NCBI GenBank assembly: GCA_947846985.1
Contig: CANTUZ010000007.1
Span: forward strand, 27,408,355 to 27,472,354
DNA length: 64,000 bases
Reading direction: 5' to 3'
Origin: Fratercula arctica
Lineage: Eukaryota > Chordata > Aves > Charadriiformes > Alcidae
The first letter of the stretch is position 1. Every line of letters starts with the position of its first letter. Below the pieces are notes generated by a model that was given only the letters and a program-made list of their open reading frames with translations, was not told where the DNA came from and did not search any database. Of this stretch, positions 34,095 through 48,300 are shown piece by piece. Both the position numbers and the translations under genes were made by a program.

Positions 34095-37000
34095 CTTGCT
34101 GTAAACTTTGCGGTCCATATTAATGACCTTTACACTGTGGAAGCTACAGATAAGGATGACTTCTCTTCCGTAAACATCCTGCCATTGAAACAGAGCTCAC
34201 CTCGCCTATACTCTAAACAGGTATTATGCTAGCTTTTAATAACACATTATTCGTAACCTTTTCAATTTTTATTTCATTAAATAAGCATTTATTGAAAGTT
34301 AGGAAAAGCCAGAACTCATTAAATTCTGTAATACTGTGAGTAGGCCTGTAGGTAAAATATAATGAAGTATGCTTCTGACAGACTACCAACTAAATTGGTT
34401 AGCCCTAGACGGTCTCCGCTGGCTATAAGTATGCCTTTAGTAATTGTTTTCACATCTGGATACAAGCTAAAGATAGGTGGAGTTTGGTTTTATCCAGAGG
34501 CATCTTTATTTAAAACTAAAATTAAAACCAAATTAACCTGGAAAACTCCTGATCATATTTTAGAATGGCATTATGCTATACAGCACACCAGAACATATCC
34601 ATAGAAAATACAGGTACACTGCTGTGCGTGCAGTACGATATAAATGCAAACCCGTTGCTCTCCCATTGTTTCACTTGGACATTAAAAAGAAGAATAAGCT
34701 TCCTCGAGCTGAATTGCTATGAAGAAAAATGTGCAATTCTGAGATGACAAACTGTAATTCACTTGCAAACTGAAAAATATATTATACCAGAGCAGACTTT
34801 AATTGCCAAATACACTGGGTAACTTTTTCTGGGTTTTTTTTGCTGGCTTGGTCCTGTCCCCCGCCGCCCCAACCTCTGCAGCAAAAGACGACATTTTGAC
34901 CATTAAAATGCTCTCTAGTCTGGTGCCTAAACTACACTATGCAGCTGAAGCTCACAGAGTTTATGAAACTCAGAAGACAAAGCTTCTCAGCTACTTTTGG
35001 TCAACTACATCTCTACAGCAGGGAAACCGTTACAAACATACAAAAGTATTCTGGAGCTTTAACAGCAGCCACGAGCCAGCCACAAGCTTGAAATTAGTTC
35101 ACTTTGCATTGGACTAATTGGCTTATGCTGGACACTTGACTTTGGTATCTAAGCTGGATGCCCAACCTAGGGCCTGATTCTCTATATTGAATGGGAGACA
35201 GTCACAGGCTGAAACCTAAAGCTGTGAGTCTACATGTTAAGGTGGTTTATGGTGTAAACACTACTCTGCAGTCTGGTGCAAATTCTATACACATACACGC
35301 AACATTTGGACTAAAATCTTTGTCATTTTATAGAAGGTCACATCAAGGTTTGAGTGAAAACTTTAACATGCTGGTCCAACAGGTGTTTAGTTAAACTGCC
35401 TGTGGTTCTTCGTGGCTACTTGTACTATGGGTGGGAGAGACCGAGAGAGTAATGCTGTTTCATCATACTTTTTTCACCAAGTATTTGATCCCAGGGTTCT
35501 TTGTTTAAACAAAACGAACCAAAAACCCACCACTACTACACGCAGCCCTTTATTTTGCTGAAAGACCCTGCACAGCCCAATCAATGGAATACAGAGACTG
35601 ATTTTGGCTTTACTACTTCTTTTTTGAAAAGAATAACATCACACAGAAGAAGAACTGCTAATAGCTAGCATTTCCCTTGTACTAGACAATTCCTCATCAG
35701 AGCCACATGCTCATTAACATGCCCATACACTAAACTGTATGGAAGACACTCTCTGAGGGAGATCATTCCTCAGTCCTGTGAACTGTTATAGTTTCAGTGT
35801 TATTAATAGAATCCAGTTCCAATGAAAACCACTCCTGGCCTTCCAATCTGTATCAGTTTTATCTGGAGTTAGCTTTGTAGTGCAAGTGCAACTATTTTAG
35901 GTATAAAGCATAACATAATTGTGCACAGGAGCGTTAGCTTTGCAACTCACATATCATAGCGTGTATTTCCACTTATTAAATCATTGCAGGCAAGCAAGTT
36001 TAAGGCACTGAAAGCCAGGAATAGGTGTTGGGGGTCCCAGGGGGCACAAATCAGTGACATTCCCTGCATCATGACAGAGGATTCCAGTTATCTTCACAGA
36101 GGATAAGATGAGAGCTGGGTCAACTGACATCATTAATTTATAAGACCAATTATATGTACTGCTTATCAAGTGATATTACAGCTGCTGATAAAAGGGAATG
36201 AACTCTGGTATTTAAACAGGGATCTGCATGTTACATCTCTTGGGTTCTCTATCTGATTCTGACCTTAACACATCCTGATATGACTCTAGGCCCCTGTCTG
36301 TACACTTAGAACAGCGGCAATTTTACTTGTTCAACTTACTAGCTGAAAAAAAGTTAAGAGAAGAGAGCAGTGGTCTTCAGGGAAAGTCTCTAGCAGCCTC
36401 AACGAGCATGTGGTTTGTACTTCACAATAGAATAGTGTTGTACAAAAGTTTTGGGGAAAAAGCTTATAACGTAAATAAGAGCAAAACTGGAAAAAAACTA
36501 AGTATACTGTTAGACTGGTGGGCTGACAAGTTGGTTGGGTTGGTTCTTTTTGTCCTAAAGAGTTACGAAAGCTGGAAGTAGTCATGTTTGTTCTACATAG
36601 TCATCTTTCAGCACTCTTCATTAACTTGATCTTGACTAATGATTATCAAATGGAAAAATCTGCAAGGGACAGAAAATTCTGCTACAAAACTTTACCACTT
36701 CTTTCACAGGTAGCCAGCAGAGATCAGCTATATAATTACAACATTCAATACAAATGTACTTTTCAACTCCTCTTAAAATTAACTAATGACAGTTGCCTAT
36801 GTTAACTTCCTATAGTGCACAGGTACTACCCAAAATCCAGGCCATGATTAAATCTGGTGAAGAAAGTGTTCTACATAAAACTGTATATATAGTGAAACAC
36901 ATTATTGAATTAAACTTGCTGTTAAAGTCTAGTTGCCTTATCAGGTAATTCAGCCAAGATAATTAGCAATAATTAGTATATTATAATTTGGCTGTTACCC

Positions 37001-37226
37001 AACAAGAGGCTAGCTATTATCTTGATTCTCAACAGATGTCATGTAAACTAGCGTTGGTACTCTGAAGAGCTGGCATATGTTGCACCTCTCAGCCTGTGGC
37101 CAAAATAAGTTATGCCAGTTTGGCAGGGCATAGTACCTACTCTGATTTGGGCTTCGGAGAAAGCAGTAACAGACATAGCAGTAAATTACTCTAAAAGGAT
37201 TAATTTTGTTATTCAAACGGTTGAAT

Positions 37227-37572
37227 GGGAGACCTTATAGCAGCCTTCCAGTCCCTAAAGGGGGCCTACAGGAAAGATGGGGAGGGACTCTCGATCAGGG
37301 AGTGTTATAACAGGACAAGGGGTAATGGTTTCAAACTGGAAGAGGGGAGATTTAGATTAGGAAGAAATTGTTTGCTGTGAGGGTGGTGAGACCCTGGCCC
37401 AGGTTGCCCAGGGAACCTGTGGCTGCCCCATCCCTGGAGGTGTTCAAGGCCAGGCTGGACGGGGCTTGGAGCAGCCTGGTCTGGTGGGAGGTGTCCCTGC
37501 CCAGGGCAGGGGGTGGCACTGGATGGTCTTTAAGGTCCCTTCTAACCCAAACCATTCTATGATTCTATGATT
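37227..37572 (+). mobile_element. CR1: CR1 3' fragment, plus strand, 346 bp
   Basis: A well-preserved CR1 3' end: CTTCCAGTCCCTAAAGGGGG, AGGAAAGATGGGGAGGGACT, a GGTAATGGTTTCAAACTGGA block, GGTGTTCAAGGCCAGGCTGG, GCCCAGGGCAGGGGGTGGCA and the tip TTCTATGATTCTATGATT. It is severely 5'-truncated, so the endonuclease and catalytic reverse transcriptase blocks are absent. Same 3'-end type as the minus-strand copy at 22686-23242, and younger-looking than the pieces at 27118 and 49701. Confidence 0.96.
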
Positions 37573-37664
37573 CACATCACTTTCAGAAATTATACTGTTT
37601 TCATTACCTCACCTCTATAGCATGGAGTGTAATGTGATACATATGTAATACACCTCAAACTTAC

Positions 37665-37716
37665 CTGAATGGAATAAACATCAGCTTCAGAAAAGTGGGA
37701 TCAGGATTCTTGAAGC
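37665..37716 (-). CDS. Candidate internal exon, minus strand, 52 bp, unassigned
   Basis: Unrecognised. This block has the best splice signals seen in the window. On the minus strand, acceptor TTTCCTTTATTTCTCCTAG|G precedes it and donor TTCAG|GTAAGTTT follows it. Only one of the three frames is open: two bases, sixteen codons (FKNPDPTFLKLMFIPF), two bases. The two-base overhang AG fits the one-base start of the block at 30960-31072. It lies 93 bp beyond the 3' tip of a + strand CR1, so it is not part of that repeat. No search was run. Confidence 0.38.
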
Positions 37717-40700
37717 CTAGGAGAAATAAAGGAAATGCTAAAGGTCAGTGAGATTTGTAAATCAGGGCAGTATCAAAACAGACTAAGTACATGTACTAGC
37801 TGTTATTTTTGTGAGCAAAACATTCCTAGCTTCTCACAGGAAAGAAATACTATTTATGATCTCAGTCAGAAAAGAAGCTGCCAGTCAAATTCAGCAATTA
37901 ATTTTTTTTTTTTTTCCTTTGTGAATATTTACAGACTACCACATTACATCATCATCTTCATTACTGCTCAGCTCAAAGTCAATGGTTTATTTCTTGCTGC
38001 TTGAAATGTTACATTTCTAAATGGCATGTGAATTAAACTACAGTACCTCTCCAGAGTGAAACAAGATATGTAGTTAAGAGCACCCTCTAACAGATGGAGA
38101 GGAGCTTTACTGACATTGTACTGTATCTTCACAAGATAGCCCACAGGAAACATCACTTTTGAACATAGCCGTTTTGAGAGTGAACCCTGCTGATAAACAC
38201 AGAGCAGATATAATTATATGCACTAGTAACACTCCAGAGCAGCAATAGGGATTTGACTTAATGGTGCTTAGAGAGTCAGATGAGTGTGCTGTTGATGCCT
38301 TGGGTGCCAAGAAAAGAATAATCAGCATTTAACTGGGCTCATAAAATTCAGTCTTACCTAGGACTTTTCTGTTCTACAGAAAAGAAGATGGAATACAGAC
38401 AGATTTAATGATATTAATTAATGTTTATATTTCCATTCCTCATATGCTAGGTAATATATATATATCTTTATACACTGCAACACAAATTTAAAAAATAACT
38501 GGGACATCTGACTTCATACCTTGCAGTAAGAGGGAAGTAACAGGACTAAGACTAAGAAGGTTTTTCAGAGTTAATGAGTATATATTCAGATAGAGGTCCA
38601 CAAATATAATTCACCTTCATATAAGCAAGAATTCTCTGCCTTTAAAAATATAACCCAAAAGACAAAGAAACTGTATTTATAATGACAAAGAGTTTATAAT
38701 TTTAGGATTCTTGCTGTAAGGACACTTTTTAAGAAAGATGTAGCATTCCTTAAAACCAGAGGCAAGAATATTATCATTATAATGTATGGGTCCTGCAGAG
38801 GGGATCTGCATTCCATAGTCACATTTACTTTGTAGTAAAATCCCACAGTCTCAAAGAACCTAAGGGAATATGTAATTAAAGCCTCATCCTATTAACTGTG
38901 TTAATTAAATACAGTCCTGCATAACTGAAGGAAAAAAGGTGGTGGGAAAGGGGTGCTTGTTGGTTTTCCTATAAAAAGGCAGAGTACATTAAACACTGTT
39001 CTTGCGTGCCATGCATCACGTCTGTACTCTCAGGCACTATTTAGCCTATTTGCAAGAAAGTAAAGTTATACAGGACATGACAGCTTCCGCTGCAGATGGG
39101 AAGGCAAGGAAAATACTCAGTAGTACCATTCTTAGACAGGACATTCCCAACGTCATTACATCCTCTGAAATTAAACACATGTGGAAAGGTAAGGTTTTGT
39201 CTAAAACTGAGAAGTTCATTTACATGGAAACATCTTATCAAGAAAATTCTAGGTTCCTTTTATTTGTACTCAAGTTTTTCACTTACATGCCCAGAATAAG
39301 GATGATGTAGATTAGGCATCAGTGAGTTACTACAGACCAAAGCTGGAAAGATGTGATTTAACAGAATGTTAACTGAGCACCTGGAATGCAAAACAAGAGG
39401 TACATAAAGAGCAAAGTAAAACATTGTTATCCTAAGGAATAGTTGAAAACTCACTGAAGGCAGAGAGCTCACAGTCATTCTAGGTCTAGGGAAGTGAAGG
39501 GCACGCTATATCCATTTTCACAGTATTTCCATCACAGGGTATGACAATACATCAGACAAATCTCTGTGGCAAAATACTAACATACGTTTTACCTAACAGG
39601 AGCGTGAAATGAAATGCAAAGGTTTTGGGTTGCGTAAAAGAAACCTTTCAGTACTGTGTTGAATGATGCTCAGATGCAGAAGTACATCGTATTAAAATGA
39701 GTCATCTGTCAGGTCCAACACGTGCACTGCAACTGTGTTTTCATTATACTGCATTTTCAAATGTAAACTCATTACAAAACAAACAGCCTCTCAAACAAGG
39801 TTGCTCCAAGAACAGAAGTAACACTGATGCAAGTTACTGGCCTGAGAATACAATTTGTTTTAAGACACTGATGCTGAATAGGTCATAAAAGTACTTTAAT
39901 ACCGTCCTGGGTGGTATGATGTGATCCTTACTAAGTGGGAAAAGCAAATTTCAGCTTAAGTAGTAAATCTTTGGCTATAAGGATACTACCACAGAAGAAA
40001 AAAGGTGTTGAGTTTTTTTTTGTTGTTATTAGTATTACATTCAGCTTATTCTGGGTTCTCTGTTCTGTCCTCAGAAACCAAGAGTGCTGTTAACTATGAT
40101 AAATGCTGTATTTTGTGATGATCCCAAAATCAAATTTTCCCCATACACTTTCCACTGAAGACCAAGTTTGTGTCATAAGCTTTAAGACACAAAACGTTAA
40201 GGGCATAATTATTTCGGGAAAAAAAGCAATGGAGGCAGAACCTTGGAAGGTGCTATCAACAATGGCTGATGTGACAAAGCACCGATATTCTCCAAACACC
40301 TTCTCGCTTTTTATGACCAGTGCAAATATTGTCCCTCAACTCCAACAAAAGAGTTTCAGATCATCACAGCATTTACAGATTTGCACTTTCAAAAGCAAAT
40401 TTTCCAGTTAAACAGTAGTGAGGTTAATAAAATAATTTGTTCATAAATGAATGCATTGTTTTACCAAGATTAAAAAAGAAAAAAAGATAAGCTGGAGAAC
40501 CAAGACTAACTCTGGAAGCAACCAAAACCAAGCAGCAGACCACCCAGGATGAAAAGCGCAGCATGTATATTTAAAATTGCTTAGATTTTGCCATCAGGAG
40601 GATTCAGAGACCAGGCCTATTTGCAGCCTGACATGTGTTCACAAATTCATAAGTTCTCTTTAAATTTGGTTCTGAGACTGGCAGACCAAAAAAAAAAGAA

Positions 40701-41763
40701 AAAAAAAAAAAAAAGAAATAAAAGCATTCCCTGACAGATTTAGCAATGTTTATGTACCTGTCTGAATCCAGTTCAGGGGTCTTCAGAAGTGTCACTGCCT
40801 GTGACCTGATGCCTTTTCTGAGGGCTGGCAACTTGATGTTCTTCCTTCCCAGGCCAGGGTACTACTGATTATTGCTAAAAGCTAGCAAGAGCAAAGACAA
40901 TTTCTTTCTCATTTAGTTATAGAAAGAGCTGTTGATTTATGTCTTCAGAATCCAATTATAAAACTGTATATGGTTGCTGTGACTAAATTGGTATTATGAA
41001 GTAGCTAGTTTACTCCCCCACCATCTCTATACTAGAAAGCTGGCTTTTATCAGTGTTCTCGAGTTACAAAGAATTAGTAAATCATTCCTGAGGTAGTGGT
41101 ATGTCCTCAGAAAACAAGTATGTCCTTAGGAATGCTAGCCATGTGGCAGCCTGTGGTTGTTGCTTATGTTCCACTAATGGAAATGCAAACAAGTGTGACT
41201 GCCGAAGAAAAAAAAAAAAGAAAAAAAAAGGAGCTGAGAGGGATATACATTTCTACATGAAGATTAATAAGTGTTCATTTTGGATATACAAGCATGGGTT
41301 TGGGCCTACTTTAAATTATCTTCAAAGCGCTTCATCCTCCTTTACTCTGCATGTAGTTTCAAATTTCTCTGTCTAGAAGTAAGTATGATATGCTACCATT
41401 CAAAACAAGCCATTAATCTGTTTTTGCTACTGCTGGTTAGTCAAGCAATCAAAATTCAAAGTTCAAATTCAGTAGCACCCTACTTCAAAATGAGAGCTAC
41501 AGTCTGAACAACAATTTCTAGTCAATAACTGCTGCAGTTTTAATGTTCTGTTCCTAGCCACGTATTTCTATTTGACATACTTCTGAACTTTTATTATTGA
41601 AGGTATAACACAATCATACTTTCTTCTACAGTTAACTTTTGAATAATTTCTGGATGGCAACTACTCACAGAGCAGTTGGCAGCCTCTTCTTTTTACCATC
41701 TATGCAGCTAGACGGGATTTGTTAAAATATAAACAGTACCTACTAAAACTGGGCTTTGAATTT

Positions 41764-41800
41764 TGTGTGTGTGTGTACACATATGCATACACATGTGTGT
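41764..41800. repeat. TG/CA microsatellite, partly palindromic
   Basis: GTGTGTGTGTACACATATGC then ATACACATGTGTG; TG units on one side pair with CA units on the other. Confidence 0.85.
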
Positions 41801-42179
41801 TCTCACACTTCAAGTGGGAAGGAACAAGAGTGGCTCAACTACCATCCAATTTAATGGTAATAGCAAATACAATTCTCAACGCCTCCCCAGTTGGGGGTCA
41901 GAAATATGCATTACGGATATTTGGCATGATGAAAGACATGATATTTCTGCAAGTAGAGTCAATGCCTTCCAACACAAGACGAAGGAACACATTTCTAGTC
42001 CAAACATTTTATTTAAGAGCTATTTCAAGGCATCAAGAATTGCAAAAAAACACAGTGAAGTCTAGAATGTCTGAAAATGGGACACATTAGGGTTCAGAAT
42101 TAGAGTTTACCTCTCTCAAACTCCAACCTAACAGAACATCAAGAATGAATTATAAACCTAGTCTCAAAAAATAGTAATG

Positions 42180-43030
42180 GAGGAGCACGTGCTCAGGATT
42201 AGCACTGGTGCTGACTGTTGCGTGAGCACTCGCTCCTGTAAGCGGCAGCACTCCTAGAAAGTTCGTCACGCACAGAATTCAGTAGGGCAGCTACGCACTT
42301 TGCTGTGTCGAAGTTTTGGGAAAGGAAGTCTGACATTATTTGTAGTTGGGAAAAGCTGGTAACTGGAGAACTACCTCACACCCTGGGAAAAAAGGCACAC
42401 TTTCAGAAGTGTCTTATTAAGGTAGCAAAAGCACGTATTGCTCTGTGGAAAAAGCTAAAGTAACAGTATAGAAAGGTATAGTGCACAGCACGCTTTGAAG
42501 GTGATCAAACACCCAGAGCAAAAGAAGAGGGAACAAAAATCTACAAAAAAAAAAAAAAAAGCTACTGAAAATAATGCAAAATTGTCTTTTTTTAGCTTAC
42601 TTCACTGCACAGACTACAAACAAAGCAGCTTTTTAAACCCATTCCTCTCAGAACTTCTTAAACCAGCAAAGACCAGAGAGGTGTCTGTTGTCTGCATCAA
42701 ACATGACACCATCCCTTCGAGCCACAAGGCGAAGGTGGGCCTTGGTCAGCAGCAAAGGCTAGACCCAGCGGAGCATCACACCGCCTCACCTACCCCAACT
42801 TTGCACTTAACAAACCCCAAGCAACCTGCACTGACAAGTTATTTACCTTACAAAAGAAACCCTTTCTTTAACGTCCAGACAAGGGATTCACATACAATTT
42901 GCTACTCTCAAGATGTGTGCAGACACCTGAAAGTATCTCTGAGAAGTAAGACTACTGGGTACTTGACCTCCCCTCACAGACACTGAAGCAAGGCTGGCAC
43001 AGGACAATGCTCCCCACCTCCCGCGCTCAC
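42180..43030. promoter_or_regulatory. CpG-enriched zone with a palindromic E-box (possible weak promoter)
   Basis: About eight CpG dinucleotides fall within 42180-42310, with further clusters near 42720-42780 and 43020, against a CpG-poor background. GAGCACGTGCTC at 42183-42194 is a 12-bp perfect palindrome around an E-box (CACGTG). The zone coincides roughly with the switch in A/T strand asymmetry. It is not GC-rich enough to be a typical avian CpG island, and no first exon was found. Confidence 0.2.
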
Positions 43031-45306
43031 ATTTAATTTCATGCATGGGATTGAAAAAGAGTTTTCCATTAAGAAAATTTCTTCAGTCTTTTTTAAAATG
43101 CCCTTCTTTAAAAATTGAAAAAAATTCTTTTTGCTAGTTATTCAGTCTTTAGCAAAATAGTGAATGAAAACATGAAGGACACTCTTGAAATACATCTCTC
43201 CATGCTCTTCACCAATGGGAATAGTAAGTAGCTTTGTGACATTTTTTTAATTATTATTTCCTAGATAAATTATAAATTTACCTAGCTAATATAGATACCA
43301 TTGCAGTATAAGAAAAGAAATCTCATTGAATTGACAGTTTATTTAGGGTAAGACAAAAGGTGCTTAAGATGACCAGAAGTTCTTTTACATTCTTTTTATG
43401 CTTTGATGTTTCTTGTTCAATGAAGATTTTTACAACGTCAGAAACATTTAATGAATAAAAGGAAAAGTCCGTACACAGGTGAAGCAGCTGCTCTATTCAC
43501 CTGGTTAAAATAATTGACCAAAGTGCAACCAGTCGCATCATTTATCTCACCATTTTTCTGAGCGATACCATCCATACTCAGCACTGACATCAGGAGAGGT
43601 TCTGGTATTAGTTATAGCTTAAGGGAGGCTGGCTGGAGCAGTTACAGAGCACTACGAACAAATCAGAGCAGAAAGTAGAATTCATACTTTCTGAGAGACA
43701 ATACAATCTCTGGTTCTGGTAGGAACAGTCTACAGAAATACTGACTGAAATAATCTGAAGAGAAGTTTCTGGAGTTTACAGGTTTTTACACAATCGTCAT
43801 ATAAAGCTATCAAGGAAGGCTTTGAGAATAATCACACCATGAAAATTGAGCATGCAAGTTTTAAGACTTGACCATAAAGGGCATCAAAGCATTATAAAGA
43901 CAAACTGGGGCTACAAATTAAATCTAGTGAAAAAAGCAGCAGACTGGTTATGCGTGAGCTGAGGTTAATGTTGGACTATAAACCAATAAAGAGGATCTGA
44001 GGTAAGAGCCAGAATAGCTTTCAAGCATGTTTTGCCTTGTCTGGTTTTAACTAATACAATAGGCCTACCAATAGGCCAATAGAAATTTCATCTAGTTTCC
44101 TGATAACATCTTAACGTTGCTTCATCATCTTGCCTTGCTTCATGATACACCCAGTGTTTACAGCAGAAGCTCGATGAAGCTTTCATTTAAAATTAAATCG
44201 AAACATAGTCGTTTTCAAGCAAGATGGGTGTGGGATACCTCCCAAGTCTGAGCTGTAATGATGCTTTTGCCTCAGGCAAATGACCTAGACAATTACTGAA
44301 GAGGGGCATTAGCAAGAGCCAACTGAATTGAAGAAGTACAGATGATTGCAGTGTAAAACTGAAGGAATTTTCATGTCTTAGAAAACCTTACCAGGTTCAC
44401 CTACAGGAGTTCATTTAGGTGAATTGCTTGTCAGAAGACAGAGAAGATCAAAGTGTTAAATCAGATGGCAAGCGCAGGTGATTCAGAATCATGTGAGAAG
44501 ATAAGCTAATAAAATTATGGGGAGAAAGATGTGTACTCGTCATGTGATACTACATTATGTTAAGAAACTAATTGGGAAAATGCATTCTTTCCCCCTGCTC
44601 CCCTATACTCTTTGTACAGTGTTGCAGCTGAAAAATCCAACAGGAGTGAGAAAAAAGTTATCCGTTCCACTCTAAATAAAAAATGAAATTTATGTCAAAT
44701 CATATGCAGGATGGACGCAACAGTGCAAGATGTTATATAGATGTTATAGAATTTCAAGCTTAAAAAATCAACAATGAACAGAGTAGACTACCATTAGAAA
44801 GTAATAAGAAAGTAATTGCTTATAATTCAAACTACATTTTAGGCATTTGATGAAGTCGGGAGGCTGAGCACTAACTCTGAGGGTGCTTGAAGTGTGGTAC
44901 TGTAACGGTATTAAAATGTTTATGCTGCAAATGTATAAGTTTGTTACACAGCTAACAGGATTGTAACTAACAATATGCAGTAATACCATTTAGTTAGACA
45001 GAGTATATTCTACTTACACTCTTACTTTTTCAATAAATCCTATTTTAGTCTCCTTGAATAAAGATAGACTAACCCTAACTGTACAATTTCACAAAAATAT
45101 GATGATTGCTTGATGGTAAGGGCACAGGGCAAGTTTTTCTGTGCAATTCATTGTCACTCAAGACTTGCAGCATACTTTTTCTTCCAAGCTGCAGTCCTTG
45201 GCAGAAATAATGTTTTACTCTATTGTTTAAAATGTCACAGGGATGATGGTAAAGGCAACTATGTGCTGAAGTGGTGGCAGTTCCTTAGTACTGATGATGG
45301 AAAGTT

Positions 45307-45327
45307 TTATATATATATACACACACC
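45307..45327. repeat. TA then CA microsatellite
   Basis: TA units pass directly into CA units. Confidence 0.85.
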
Positions 45328-48300
45328 CCTCATCTTACTTAAACTGAGATAAATTGGGGGGGAAGGAAAGTGATTTCACAGCTGCTCTTCAGTATGCTAC
45401 TGAATTCCTTTTCTCTCTGTTGCTCTAAGTCCAAAATTCAAGGCAGGTTTGCCTTAACATTCAATAATTACTATGAGTATGGATTTGGAAGTTTGGGGTG
45501 TTGGAAGAGTCAAGGCTTGGATCTGTCTTATCTATGATTGATGGAAGGCTTGCGGAAATATGAATTTAATCTAGATTCGTCATCTCAGTGCACATGACTG
45601 AATGCAACTTTACTGCTGTCATCTGAAAAGTTACGTAATGTTTCAGCTTCAGTAGAAACCAACAGTATTCATAAAATACACACTAATTTCCGAGAACATC
45701 ATGCAAAAAGTATACTTTCAGCAGTTGCATAGAAAAATAGGTTATTAGCAGATTTATAATAAAAATGTTTTATTGGAATTAATAATTAAAATAATACTGT
45801 AAGGAATTTTTACTTTTTTAAAAAGATGATTCTTATTAGAAGCTTTTCCTTAAGGAAGGGGAGGTAACTTATAAGGATATGGATGGCATTTGGTTTATTT
45901 TATTATTAGGCACAAGCTCTTTAACATAAGTAATTTCTGCTGTTAAATTATCTTGTGAAAGCCAAAGGGCTCTTCTGACGTACTTCTATGCATATTATGG
46001 CTTCAGTACAACGGAGTTAGAGAACCTATATTTTATAACGTAATTGAAAATCACTCAAGTTTATCCTAGTCAAGGGATGGGAAAAATCTAGATTATTCTA
46101 TATTTTTTTAAACTGAATGTGTTCAGGACAGCTGACAGGTATCCAAGGTAAGGATGAGTCTAACAGTAATGATTCTATCTTTTGAACTAATGATTCCATT
46201 AAATAGTCACAGAAGCGCTTTACAGAGCAGAGGAAGTGAGAACAAGCACTGATGCAGACTTAAGCTCAGTGGCTATAACTAAAACGACGTTTTAAGTAAA
46301 TTTGTCTGATAGAGCTGACAAGAAAAGCCCCTAAGCAACAGTTTTGCTGATGGCACTGAAGGGTAATGAAAATAAAAATTAGAAATAAAGATTTTCCTAC
46401 TCACCTTGCTAGAATAGTGCAGGAGTACGAAAGGCAGTAAAATAGCTTCTTCAATGAACACACTCCATCAAAGGATATTCTTAGGGTATGACTCCATGTG
46501 TTTGTTAGGTATAGGTATAGAAACTTAAATATGTTGAAACTATTTAAAAAATGAAGTACATACTATTCACAGTATTTCTTTTTCATGCTATGCTTTATCA
46601 CCGGCTCCTTCTGTTACTTCCAGTAAATAAAGAAAATGCTGATAGTTCTGAACTATAATTACGTTTCTCATACAGATGCTCTACACATACCTTTAAAGAT
46701 AAAGTAACTAAAGAAGATGTGTTTGGGACTCCTGGTTTTTTCTTCTTCCTCCATGATATTATATTATATCTGTCTCTACATCTGAATACGCTCATCTTGT
46801 GTCATTTCAAGGATGGATTAAAAGGCCAGAAATAATTGCAATTTTTCTTTAAAGCAGAACTAGGTGTGGGTCCTGTTATCCAAGTAACTATACTGCTGCA
46901 CATGGAAACTTTGCTTACTGTACTTCCTGGTAGGATTGTTTCTGGCTGACACGTGCTCCATTTAGTTCATTGCTATGTCTTGCTTGTTTTGTCAAAAGAG
47001 CTTGAGATCAGATAAGAGAATATGTCCAAACTCCGCAGTGGTAAATTTCTCCCTAATCCCTGCAGACATTTTAAGCTTTGAAGCACAAGGACTCCTATCT
47101 TTTTCTATTCTATTTCTGTCATCTTTTCCAAGATGTGCTTTATCATATTAATATTTGTGTTGTCTAACACGTTTTACTGGAATGCTTCTACAACTTCCAT
47201 TTCTTGCTTGTCCACAGGAAAAACACTATGGTTTTTTGTTCCTGATAATGAAAATCAAAAGTAAACACTTCAGGTTAAGACAATGAAGCAACCAAATGGG
47301 TTTCACTAGCAATTAAACCTTGTGGGGAGTTTTAAAACATGGAATTCTTGTTTTAATACTATCCTCGTATAGAAGACCCATAGAAAACTGGAACATCTAA
47401 TACCTAGGGCAGAGCAAGATGAAATAAAGGTATAGAAATGAACAGAATACTCCTATTTTCCAGGTAGGATTTCCTATGCAGAGCAATCTGGCATTATCTG
47501 AACAGCTGGTACGTTGCAAAGTCAAAATTATGTTGTTTTGTTCCAAGGACATCCTCAGCTCCTGTAGTTCTTTTTACAAAATAAGCAAAAGGTACAATTT
47601 CCAGTAATGTGGAGGAAATATTCCAACTATCTGTTTGTTCGGACTTCATCTTCTCATACAACTCCTTCAACACAGTTCCTTGATTTTAAAAAAACAAAAT
47701 CACCTAACATCAAGACAGCTGGTGATATTTCTGTCTTTTCAGTTGTTGTCTTGAAAGATCGTTACAGCCATGTTCAGGGACTATTTTTTTTTTTTTTTTT
47801 AATTCCACTAAATCACAAGCTTCCACACACAGTGTTCTTGTGATTTGTTTTTGTATATCTTAAATCTTTTTGAAGCTTTGCTTTCCCAGGCTATTGCCAC
47901 AGGCAGCTAGTGGGGGAGCAGTTTTTATCAACCACTAAGGTAACTGTAAGTGGAAAAAAACCACAGTGACTGTTTCTGTCTCTGTTTTAGTCATTCTTCA
48001 GCATTAGCAAATTTCGGGAAGACCGGTGCCGTATAGGTTGTGTTTCAGGTTTTAGTTGTTACTGATTAATGATCATTACTTCCTACAGACCAAAACATAC
48101 TTCAGAAAAGGCAGTAGCCCTCACTGTTGCTTGTCCTCACTAAAAGCTGGCACTCGCTCACAAGGATTACAGTAAGAGTTTCTGACACTTTCAAACATAT
48201 GAAAGTATTCCAGTCCCCTTTCCAATATCATTTGACTGCAAGTGAAGAAAATGGCAGGCGAGGCAGTGCCAATTATGAAAATCTCTAACCTGATTTTGAC

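Larger units (their letters stand above)
28052..37226. other. Long stretch with no confirmed gene
   Basis: AT-rich DNA, slightly more GC-rich at about 28560-28700. Contains an AC microsatellite at 29920, poly(A) at 30495, 30530 and 30610, and an A/C-rich tract at 34059. Two minus-strand exon-like blocks (29297-29365, 30960-31072) are listed separately. No transposon is recognised here. Confidence 0.5.

Noticed and set aside
36327..36585. 84-codon frames open on both strands
   Set aside because: No start context, splice signal or family resemblance.
42495..42986. 163-codon open frame on the + strand
   Set aside because: It starts in a poly(A)/poly-Lys stretch, has no recognisable domain or splice edges, and a frame of this length is not very unlikely in sequence of this composition.
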